DNA of 64,000 nucleotides from Pseudomonas viridiflava (GTDB lineage: Bacteria; Pseudomonadota; Gammaproteobacteria; Pseudomonadales; Pseudomonadaceae). The stretch spans positions 372,001-436,000 of the forward strand of contig NZ_UUON01000001.1 of the NCBI RefSeq assembly GCF_900590885.1, in the 5' to 3' direction. The notes beneath the pieces are model-generated. The model worked only from the letters and a program-made list of their open reading frames with translations. It searched no databases and was not told where the DNA came from. How positions within the stretch are numbered: position 1 is the first letter of the stretch; every line of letters begins with the position of its first letter. Below, in pieces: positions 57,620-64,000 of the stretch. Both the position numbers and the translations under genes were made by a program.

Positions 57620-59203
57620 TCAGATCACATAGAAACCGTGGGTGGCGTCGCGGGCCAGTTGTTCGACCAGGCCGAACTCCCAATCCAGGTAGGCCTGCAT
57701 GGCTGCCTTGGGGCTGTCGGTGCCCTCGTAGGGCCGGCGGTAGCGGTCGATGCGCGGCGAGGCCAGGTGTGTTTCACCTTCTTCCAGCGGCAATTGCGCG
57801 TTGATCCAGCCGGCCGTGCCGTCTTGCAGCAGGAACACTTGCTTGCCGGTGATGGCTTCGACTTCCGCCACCGCCAGGCGCGCCAATTGGCTGCTGCCGC
57901 AGGTCAGCACATAGCGTTGGGCGGCCGGCACCTTGGCCAGGGCCTCGGGCAGTTGCGCACGCAGGGCCCACCACGCGCCGGGGATATGGCGCTTGACGTA
58001 GTTGGCGCTGGCGGTGAAGTCCAGCACTACGGTGTCGCCATGGGCCTGCCACTCGGCGAGGGTGTGCGGGCTGATCAGTTCGGCCTGGGGCGGGGCGGGC
58101 ACAGGGGCGACCCAAGCGCCTTTTTCGCTGAAGTGCGCGGCGTGCAGGTCATCCAATACATGCACTTCCCAACCCAGCTGGGCCAGCCAGGAGGCCGACA
58201 TATTCGCGCGTACGCCGTCGTCATCCGCCAGCACCAGGCGCGCTCCGCGCACGCTGGCGACATGGTCGGTTTCCTGCACCAACTGGCCGCCCGGGGTGGA
58301 GCGCGCGCCGGGCAGGTGGCCGATTTCGAATTCTTCCGGGGTGCGCACATCGAACAGGTAGGTGGTGCGAGTCGTTTCCTGCTGCCAGCGCTGGAGGTCC
58401 GTGAGGGTTGCGCGGCCGACGCGGGCCTTGTCGGCGACGCGGCGTGCGTCCTCGGCGGCGACCTGGCGGTGTTCCTCCGAGGTCGGCGCAAAGCGGCGCG
58501 ACTGGCCGTGGGCGAGTTTCTGCCCGGCCAGGGTCCAGCCGATGGTGCCGTTACGCAGGGCCGATACCGGGTTGGCCACGCCAGCGTTGATCAGCGACTG
58601 GGTGCCGATAATGCTGCGGGTGCGCCCGGCGCAGTTGACGATGATGCGCGTGGCCGGGTCGGGCGCCAGCTCGCGGGCACGCAACACCAACTCGGCACCG
58701 GGCACGCTGATGCCGGTGGGGATGCTCATGGTCTGGTATTCGTCGAAACGGCGGGCGTCGAGCACCACCACGTCGGCCTGGCTGTCGAGCAGCGCCTGCA
58801 CTTCTTCGGCGGCCAGGGACGGCGTGTGACGTTCGCTCTCGACCAGTTCGCCAAAGGCCTTGCTTGGCACGTTCACATCGATAAACAGCTCGCCACCGGC
58901 GTTGCGCCAGCCGGCCAGGCCGCCTTCCAGCAGGGCGACGTCGGTGTAGCCCAAGGTTTGCAAGCGTGCGGCAGCCCGTTGAGCAAGCCCCTCGCCGTTG
59001 TCGTAGACGGTGACCTGGGTATCCCGCCGTGGAATGCGCGAATACACCTCCAGTTCCAGCTTGGACAGCGGGATATTCGCGGCAAACAACGGGTGCGATT
59101 CGGCAAACGGCGCTTCTTCGCGCACGTCCACCAGGGCGACTTCGGTACGGTCCAACAGGGCCTGGCGAATCTGGGCGAAGCTTCGGGTCGATACGGTGCT
59201 CAT
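57620..59203 (-). CDS. four-domain rhodanese sulfurtransferase
   Basis: A 527-residue protein with four rhodanese-like units. The active-loop positions read YDNGEG (D68), CAGRTR (C191), ADDDGV (D327-D329) and CGSSQL (C435), so units 2 and 4 keep the catalytic Cys and units 1 and 3 have Asp instead. Catalytic units probably transfer sulfane sulfur or thiosulfate sulfur; the Asp units may be structural. Its start overlaps the dioxygenase stop by 4 bases. It is the second gene of the operon beginning with the thiol dioxygenase, as expected for handling persulfide or thiosulfate. Confidence 0.9.
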   Translation of the reverse strand: MSTVSTRSFAQIRQALLDRTEVALVDVREEAPFAESHPLFAANIPLSKLELEVYSRIPRRDTQVTVYDNGEGLAQRAAARLQTLGYTDVALLEGGLAGWRNAGGELFIDVNVPSKAFGELVESERHTPSLAAEEVQALLDSQADVVVLDARRFDEYQTMSIPTGISVPGAELVLRARELAPDPATRIIVNCAGRTRSIIGTQSLINAGVANPVSALRNGTIGWTLAGQKLAHGQSRRFAPTSEEHRQVAAEDARRVADKARVGRATLTDLQRWQQETTRTTYLFDVRTPEEFEIGHLPGARSTPGGQLVQETDHVASVRGARLVLADDDGVRANMSASWLAQLGWEVHVLDDLHAAHFSEKGAWVAPVPAPPQAELISPHTLAEWQAHGDTVVLDFTASANYVKRHIPGAWWALRAQLPEALAKVPAAQRYVLTCGSSQLARLAVAEVEAITGKQVFLLQDGTAGWINAQLPLEEGETHLASPRIDRYRRPYEGTDSPKAAMQAYLDWEFGLVEQLARDATHGFYVI

Positions 59204-59811
59204 AGGGCAGGGCTCTTTTCTTTGGACAAATCCCAGATGTTCGGGAGGAAGGCGTTGGAATAACCGGAGATAAATAGTTTCTCGCTGCCGTCGGGTTGGT
59301 ACACCGCGCGGCGCACCGCACCGATATTGGCGCCGTATACATGGATGCTGATCGACACCTGGTCGCTGTGGGCATTACTCACCTGGTGGATATCGCCGAC
59401 CTTGGGCGACACCGCCTCGACCTGCCCGGGCACCAATTGAATCGGCTTGCCTTCGGCGACCAGGCTGCCGTCGGGGGCGCGTTCGAAGCCTTGGGAAAAT
59501 TCGGCGCCACGCAACATGCCGATCAGGCCCCACACGCGGTGGTCGTGAATCGGCGTGCTTTGCCCCGGCCCCCACACAAAGCTGACGATGCTGAAACGCT
59601 GGCGCGAATCGGCATGCAGCAAAAATTGCTGGTAACGCTCGGGGTTGGGCTGGGCGAACTCGTCGGGAAGCCAGTCATCATGGCTGACCAGTTGCGCCAG
59701 CAGCTTGCCGCCTCGGTGCAACAGGTCGCCTTCACGCGGGTTGCCGTCAATCAATTCCGCCAGGGCGCCTATAAAGGCTCTGAGTCTCTCGGGGTGTCGG
59801 GCCTGGGTCAT
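59200..59811 (-). CDS. cysteine/3-mercaptopropionate dioxygenase-family protein
   Basis: A 203-residue cupin thiol dioxygenase. Fe ligands are H89 and H91 in FVWGPGQSTPIHDHRVWG and H142 in GDIHQVSNAH. The Gln at YQQF fits the 3-mercaptopropionate type more than the Arg of mammalian CDO, but this is a weak call. It makes a sulfinic acid from the thiol. GGAAG lies 6 bases before the ATG. As the first gene of the operon it precedes a rhodanese and a TauD-like enzyme. Confidence 0.85.
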   Translation of the reverse strand: MTQARHPERLRAFIGALAELIDGNPREGDLLHRGGKLLAQLVSHDDWLPDEFAQPNPERYQQFLLHADSRQRFSIVSFVWGPGQSTPIHDHRVWGLIGMLRGAEFSQGFERAPDGSLVAEGKPIQLVPGQVEAVSPKVGDIHQVSNAHSDQVSISIHVYGANIGAVRRAVYQPDGSEKLFISGYSNAFLPNIWDLSKEKSPAL

Positions 59812-59880
59812 GGCACTTCCATCGCGTGGTCACGGGTGATGGGTTTATCTAAGCATAATGTTTATAGTTAATATGCTATT

Positions 59881-59895
59881 TTTTAATGATTAGCT
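59881..59895 (-). promoter_or_regulatory. candidate LysR operator before the dioxygenase operon
   Basis: Minus-strand AGCTAATCATTAAAA recurs, with one gap, as AGCTTAGATTAAAA at 60968 on the plus strand before the aldolase gene. The two copies flank the LysR gene and point toward the genes they precede. AGCT-TAT-AGCT forms a short palindrome beside it. Confidence 0.45.
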
Positions 59896-60028
59896 TATAG
59901 CTGAAGGTAATTTAGAACCGGTCTGAATAGCGTTAGACGTTATCGATCACAGTGCGGACTATCCAGACAGCGTTCCTGCAACTATGCTTCGCACACATCT
60001 TAATGACTGTTCTCTATGTGCGGCCCAA

Positions 60029-60934
60029 ATGAAAATTGACGATATCGATGCCTTTGTCGAAGTGATTCGTTGCCAGTCCATCAGCCATGCCGCCGAGTCG
60101 TTGCAACTGACCCAGCCGGCCATTACCCGCCGCGTGCAGAACTTCGAGCAGGCGCTGGGGGTGGAGTTGTTCGACCGCAACACCAAACCCCTCAAGCCGA
60201 CGCTGATCGGCACCCGCGTGTATGAGCAATGCCGGCTGATCCTGCGCGAGATGGATGCCCTGCGCGAACTGGTGGCCACCGACGCACCGCCCACCGGCCT
60301 GTTGCGCCTGGGCGTGCCGCAAACCATCGGCGATGTGGTGTTGCTGGATGCGCTCAAGCACCTGCGCACCGAATACGCCGACTTGCGCGCCCAGGTCGCC
60401 ACCGGCTGGGGCAGCCAGTTGGTGGGCAAGATCGAGCGCGGTGAGCTGGACGCAGCGGTGGCGCTGTTCCCGGCGGGCAAGATCTTCCCGGATAACGTGG
60501 TGGGCGAGTCCATCGGCAAGATGGAACTGGTGGTGGTCTGCGCCAAGGCCCAGTTGCCGAAAAAGCCCTGCAAGCTGGCCGACGTGTACCAGAGCGGCTG
60601 GATCCTCAACCCGGATGGCTGCGGCTTCCGCGCCGGTTTGCAGCGCACGCTGTCGGACCAGGGCCTGGCCTTGCGGGTCAACCTGGAAACCTTCGGCACC
60701 GAGCTGCAATTGGGTTTGGTAGCGGACGGGCTGGGCCTGGGCCTGGTGCCGCGCCCTTTACTGGAGCGCAGCGCTCACCGCGAGCAACTGGCGGTGATGC
60801 CGCTCAAGGACTTCAAGCCGGTGATGGACCTGTGGCTGATCTACCCGCACTTCCTCGGCAATCTGCAGGGGCCGGTGGACGCCTTTGGCAAGCTGGTGGC
60901 GGATTCACTGCACAAGATCCGCAACGCGGCATGA
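60029..60934 (+). CDS. LysR-family regulator of the sulfur locus
   Basis: A 301-residue LTTR. HTH CQSISHAAESLQLTQPAITRRVQNFEQALGVELFDRN; wing region RNTKPLKPTLIG. The start is at MKIDDIDAFVEVI, the canonical family N-terminus; an ATG at 59984 would add a 15-residue Cys-containing leader. It is divergent from the thiol dioxygenase operon and upstream of the aldolase gene, and a related motif lies on each side of it. It probably controls one or both in response to sulfur status or substrate. Confidence 0.88.
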   Translation: MKIDDIDAFVEVIRCQSISHAAESLQLTQPAITRRVQNFEQALGVELFDRNTKPLKPTLIGTRVYEQCRLILREMDALRELVATDAPPTGLLRLGVPQTIGDVVLLDALKHLRTEYADLRAQVATGWGSQLVGKIERGELDAAVALFPAGKIFPDNVVGESIGKMELVVVCAKAQLPKKPCKLADVYQSGWILNPDGCGFRAGLQRTLSDQGLALRVNLETFGTELQLGLVADGLGLGLVPRPLLERSAHREQLAVMPLKDFKPVMDLWLIYPHFLGNLQGPVDAFGKLVADSLHKIRNAA

Positions 60935-60967
60935 GGGTGAAAGGGGATATAAAAAATTATGATAATT

Positions 60968-60981
60968 AGCTTAGATTAAAA
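60968..60981 (+). promoter_or_regulatory. candidate LysR operator before the aldolase gene
   Basis: AGCTTAGATTAAAA repeats the motif at 59881 (minus) in the same direction relative to the downstream gene, 74 bases before the start. Confidence 0.45.
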
Positions 60982-61054
60982 TGTGCTTTTTATTATTTTT
61001 TTGCATCCCCTAGGCTTGCCTGGAAGTCCTTAAGGCCATCCAGGAAGTTTTGCC

Positions 61055-61849
61055 ATGAGCAGCGTCACCTCGATCTCCAGCGTTTCCAACAATGTTCGCC
61101 AGCGCGTCACTCCGCAAGAATGGGACGTGCGCGTCAAACTGGCCGCCGCTTACCGCCTGGCGGCCTTGTACAAGTGGACCGACCATATCTACACACACTT
61201 CTCCGCCCGCGTGCCGGGTCCGGAGGAGCATTTCCTGATCAACGCCTTCGGCTTGTTGTTCGATGAAATCAACGCCTCCAACCTGGTCAAGGTCGATCTC
61301 GACGGTACCATCGTCGACGACCCGACCGGCCTCGGTATCAACTACGCCGGCTACGTGATTCACAGCGCCATCCACGGCGCACGCCATGACCTGCAGGCGG
61401 TGTTGCACACCCACACGCGTGACGGCATTGCGGTGTCGGCGCAAAAAGACGGCTTGCTGCCGATCTCCCAGCATTCCATCGCCTTTTCCGGGCGCGTGGC
61501 CTACCACGGCTATGAAGGCATTGCGCTTGACCTGGATGAGCGTGAGCGGCTGGTGGCGGACTTGGGCGACAAGAGTGTGATGATCCTGCGTAATCACGGC
61601 TTGCTGACGGCCGGGATCAGCGTCGAGCATGCCTTCCAGCAACTGCAAGGCCTGGAGCGCGCATGCAATATCCAGATCGCGGCGCAGGCGGCGGGGAATG
61701 CGGAGTTGGTATTTCCGCCACAAGAGGTGGTGGATAAAGTGGAAGAACAGGCCAAGGCCCACAGCAGCGGCGAAGGCCCGGGTGTGGCGCGGCATTGGAA
61801 TGCGTTGATTCGGCAGTTGGAGCGTAGTGATACCGACTACAAAAACTGA
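61055..61849 (+). CDS. class II aldolase/adducin-family protein
   Basis: A 264-residue protein. Metal ligands can be read in VLHTHTRDG (two His), and the later NHGLLTAG (His); an active-site Glu could lie in the FSARVPGPEEHFLIN region. Class II aldolases cleave or decarboxylate hydroxy acids and aldoses; adducin-like members often act on sulfur or amino compounds in such clusters. AGGAAG lies before the ATG. It is a monocistronic gene between the LysR gene and the convergent monooxygenase. The substrate is unknown. Confidence 0.82.
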   Translation: MSSVTSISSVSNNVRQRVTPQEWDVRVKLAAAYRLAALYKWTDHIYTHFSARVPGPEEHFLINAFGLLFDEINASNLVKVDLDGTIVDDPTGLGINYAGYVIHSAIHGARHDLQAVLHTHTRDGIAVSAQKDGLLPISQHSIAFSGRVAYHGYEGIALDLDERERLVADLGDKSVMILRNHGLLTAGISVEHAFQQLQGLERACNIQIAAQAAGNAELVFPPQEVVDKVEEQAKAHSSGEGPGVARHWNALIRQLERSDTDYKN

Positions 61850-61870
61850 TCTTGAACCCAATGAAAATCA

Positions 61871-61904
61871 AAATGTGGGAGTGGGCTTGCCCCCTCCCAC
61901 ATTT
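61871..61904. repeat. compact single REP palindrome
   Basis: AAATGTGGGAGTGGG-cttg-CCCCCTCCCACATTT, with one internal mismatch, sits between the convergent aldolase and monooxygenase genes, where it can act as a bidirectional transcript end. Confidence 0.75.
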
Positions 61905-61918
61905 GTTTTGTGGTGTTT

Positions 61919-63001
61919 TTAAGCGACTTGTTTGGCCTGTTCGCGCTCTGCGATCAGTTGGCGAGTCAGGGGGATCAACTTCTTGCCATAATCAATCGCA
62001 TCATTAAGCGGATCAAAGCCACGAATCAGGAAGGTGGTAATCCCCAGGTCGTAGTAATCCACCAGCGCCTCCGCCACTTGCTCAGCCGTACCTACCAGTG
62101 AAGTGGAGTTGCCCTGCGCCCCCAGCAACCCGGCAATCCCGGTCCACAAACGCTTGTCCAACCGCGACCCTTGCGCCGCCGCCGCCAACAACCGGCGCGA
62201 GCCTTCATTCGGCGGTTCACGCCGTACAAAACCATTCTTTTCGGCCAGCGCGGTGGCTTGCTGCAGGATGCTGTCGGCACGTGCCCATGCCAGCTCTTCG
62301 GTCTCGGCGAGGATCGGCCGCAGCGACAAGCTGAAACGAATCGTGCGCCCATGCTTGGCCGCTTCGGCGCGCACCTGGGTCACGATTTCGCGCACTTGCT
62401 CATAGGTTTCACCCCACAGCGCGTACACGTCGGCGTGCTTGCCCGCCACTTCAATCGCAGCCTTGGACGAGCCGCCGAAATACAACGGAATGTGCGGCAA
62501 CTGCGGCGACTTCACCGTGGAGTGCGCGCCTTCGACCTGGTAGTAGGTGCCGGCAAAATCGAACGGCTGTTCGCTGGTCCATTCCTGGCGCACCACGCTC
62601 AGGTATTCGTCGGTGCGTGCGTAGCGTTCGTCTTTGCCGATGTGGCTGCCATCGGCACGCAGCTCGCGGTCATCGCCGCCGGTGATGATATGCACGGCAG
62701 TGCGGCCGCCGTTGAACACGTCCAGGGTGGTGAACTGGCGCGCGGCCAGGGTCGGTTGGGCAAAGCCCGGGCGGTGGGCGATCAGAAACTGCAGCTTTTT
62801 AGTCACGCTGGCGGCATGGGAGGCGATCAGCGTGCTGTCCGGGCTGTTGGAGTGGAAGGCCACCAGGGCGCGGTCGAAGCCGGCTTCTTCGTGAGCGCGG
62901 GCCACGGTTTCCACGTAGTCCGGTTGCAGGGTAGGGCCGCTTCGCGGGTGGATCTCGGAAGCGTGGTGGCCGCCGATGTAGCCGATGAATTCAATGCTCA
63001 T
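61919..63001 (-). CDS. LLM-class flavin monooxygenase, SsuD-like
   Basis: A 360-residue FMNH2-dependent alkanesulfonate-monooxygenase-type enzyme. The N-terminus SIEFIGYIGGHHASEIHP and TARQFTTLDVFNGGRTAVHIITGGDD match the SsuD-like LLM group; HADVYALWGETYEQVREIVTQV is further support. It would release sulfite from sulfonates using reduced FMN. AAGGAC precedes the ATG. It has its own promoter of the shared sulfur type and faces the divergent permease. Confidence 0.88.
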   Translation of the reverse strand: MSIEFIGYIGGHHASEIHPRSGPTLQPDYVETVARAHEEAGFDRALVAFHSNSPDSTLIASHAASVTKKLQFLIAHRPGFAQPTLAARQFTTLDVFNGGRTAVHIITGGDDRELRADGSHIGKDERYARTDEYLSVVRQEWTSEQPFDFAGTYYQVEGAHSTVKSPQLPHIPLYFGGSSKAAIEVAGKHADVYALWGETYEQVREIVTQVRAEAAKHGRTIRFSLSLRPILAETEELAWARADSILQQATALAEKNGFVRREPPNEGSRRLLAAAAQGSRLDKRLWTGIAGLLGAQGNSTSLVGTAEQVAEALVDYYDLGITTFLIRGFDPLNDAIDYGKKLIPLTRQLIAEREQAKQVA

Positions 63002-63030
63002 GGTCTGTCCTTGTCGTGTTCGCGGTTAGC

Positions 63031-63053
63031 ACCTGCGCCGGGCAGGGGGTCGG
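63031..63053 (-). promoter_or_regulatory. shared GC-rich leader element, copy C
   Basis: Minus-strand CCGACCCCCTGCCCGGCGCAGG, with CCTGC-N5-GCAGG as a perfect small hairpin, lies 30-52 bases before the SsuD-like start. Confidence 0.6.
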
Positions 63054-63065
63054 TTATTCGCGTCC

Positions 63066-63127
63066 AAAGTAGGGGCAGGGGCAGGGCCTGTAAAATGCCG
63101 TTTGGTTCTAACCTAATTATTAAAAAG
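63066..63127 (-). promoter_or_regulatory. sulfur-type promoter C
   Basis: -35 TTTACA (63089-63094), 17-base spacer, -10 TACTTT (63066-63071). The AT-rich block CTAATTATTAAAAA lies upstream in plus-strand reading and aligns without gaps to promoters A and B. Confidence 0.7.
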
Positions 63128-63175
63128 TAGAATCATGTATTCGAGTGTGTATCAGTAATTTGCATGTTGATTGCA

Positions 63176-63226
63176 TTAGGTTATTCCTACAAAGACTTTC
63201 ACGACGGTTTTTTATGCGCTTAGCAT
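63176..63226 (+). promoter_or_regulatory. sulfur-type promoter P for the SsuC-like permease
   Basis: -35 TTCACG (63198-63203), 17-base spacer, -10 TAGCAT (63221-63226). The block TTAGGTTATTCCTACAAAGA just upstream aligns without gaps to that of promoter B (TTACCTTATAACCAAAAAGA). It lies back to back with promoter C. Confidence 0.6.
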
Positions 63227-63234
63227 CAGTCCGT

Positions 63235-63253
63235 CACGGCGCTTGCGGCCGTG
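63235..63253 (+). other. 5' UTR hairpin before the permease
   Basis: CACGGC-N7-GCCGTG, a 6-bp GC stem, is positioned 20-38 bases before the permease start. It is in the same place as the leader elements of the other sulfur genes but differs in sequence. Confidence 0.5.
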
Positions 63254-63273
63254 TCTTTTGAGAAAGGAAGCCT

Positions 63274-64000
63274 GATGACCGAGACGTTCTCCATCAATAA
63301 AGCCGAGCGCCGGCCGAACCAGGTGCGCAGCTGGCGCACCCCGGATGTGTTGCTGCGGCTGGTCAGCCCGATTGTGCTGTTGCTGCTGTGGGAGCTGGCC
63401 TCGCAACTGGGCTGGATTCCCTCGCGCGTGATCGCCGCGCCCTCGCAGATCGGCGGCACCTTGTGGGCGATGATTGTCTCCGGCGAGCTGGGCAAGCACC
63501 TGCTGGTGTCCCTGCAGCGCGCATTGTTCGGCTTGAGTATCGGCGTCAGCATCGGCGTGGTGGCGGCGTTGATCAGCGGCCTGTCGCGGCGCGGCGAGGT
63601 GATCCTCGATTCGCCGATGCAGATGCTGCGCACCATCCCGTCTTTGGCGCTGGTGCCGCTGTTTATCCTGTGGTTCGGCATTGGCGAGTTCACCAAGATC
63701 GCGTTGATCGTCACCGGCACCACCTTTCCGGTGTACCTCAACCTGTTTGCCGGTATCCGCAATATCGACCCCAAACTGATCGAGGCGGCCAACACCCTGG
63801 GGCTCAACCGGCGCGAGCTGATCTGGCATGTGATCCTGCCGGGGTCGCTGCCTTCGTTTTTCGTCGGCCTGCGTTATGCCCTCGGCATTTCGTGGCTGGC
63901 GCTGGTGTTTGTCGAGCAGATCAACACCACCGCCGGCATCGGCTTCCTGGCCAGTGATGCGCGGGACTTCATGCGCACCGACGTGATCGTGATCTGCCTG
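63274..64000 (+). CDS. SsuC-like ABC permease, partial at right edge
   Basis: At least 242 residues of a BPD_transp_1 permease starting MTETFSINKAERRPNQVRSW. The helices, the EAA loop EAANTLGLNRRELIWHVILPGSLPSFFVGLRYALGISW and LVFVEQINTTAGIGFL are of the SsuC/TauC type. AAAGGAAG lies before the ATG. The gene continues past the window; the ATPase and an Ssu binding protein probably follow. It may complete the importer for the SsuA-like protein encoded at 47441. Confidence 0.9.

Noticed and set aside
59984..60028. N-terminal extension of the LysR protein containing CSLC
   Set aside because: The LTTR helix-turn-helix starts at MKIDDIDAF; the extra 15 residues have no counterpart in the family. 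A tiny upstream peptide remains possible.

Overview
This is a high-GC chromosomal segment from a Pseudomonas of the fluorescens group. The assignment rests on gene content (yejABEF, D-glucosaminate-type catabolism, beta-propeller phytase, an organosulfur locus) and on twelve copies of a REP/REPIN palindrome with core GTGGGAGGGGGCTTGCCCCCGAT, which is characteristic of that group. I saw no rRNA, tRNA, CRISPR array, prophage or transposase.

Layout. 0-1 kb: end of a CorC_HlyC-domain protein, a thioredoxin and a small secreted protein. 1.1-7.8 kb: a polar amino-acid-type ABC transporter, RidA, an IclR regulator, a PLP ammonia-lyase of the D-threonine aldolase/D-serine dehydratase fold and a KDG-type sugar kinase; together these fit uptake and breakdown of D-glucosaminate. 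7.9-10.8 kb: a parvulin and a soluble hybrid histidine kinase. 10.9-21.4 kb: 3-hydroxybutyrate utilisation (acetoacetyl-CoA ligase, 3-hydroxybutyrate dehydrogenase, GntP permease, sigma-54 activator), interrupted by a 1503-residue toxin-like protein ending in a C80/caspase-like Cys-His protease domain. 21.4-27.3 kb: yejABEF peptide importer and a second parvulin. 27.9-34 kb: an ABM-domain membrane protein, amidohydrolase and isochorismatase-like hydrolase, then LysR, AraC and a degenerate GGDEF protein. 34.3-40.8 kb: a phytate scavenging locus (TonB receptor, phytase, ExbB-ExbD-TonB) with two Pho-box-like sites. 40.8-64 kb: an organosulfur acquisition region with three operons of monooxygenases, a thiol dioxygenase, a four-domain rhodanese, an AprAB-like flavoprotein/ferredoxin pair, two further TonB receptors and Ssu-like ABC parts, interrupted by a decayed rhs gene that keeps its nuclease tip and an adjacent candidate immunity gene.

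The most interesting signal is regulatory. Three minus-strand sulfur promoters (before the TonB receptor at 42.9 kb, the SsuA-like gene at 48.4 kb and the SsuD-like gene at 63.0 kb) share an ungapped AT-rich block, a -35/-10 pair with 17-bp spacing, and a GC-rich leader element (CCGACCCCT..CCAGGCGGAGG) at nearly constant distance. A fourth copy of the leader occurs without that promoter in front of the internal tauD-like gene, where a 9-bp hairpin precedes it; this suggests that the leader acts in RNA. A fifth promoter of the same type drives the SsuC-like permease at 63.3 kb.

Starts were moved inward from the longest reading frame wherever a Shine-Dalgarno sequence, signal peptide or family N-terminus required it. 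Functions of the sulfur genes are family-level assignments; exact substrates cannot be read from sequence.
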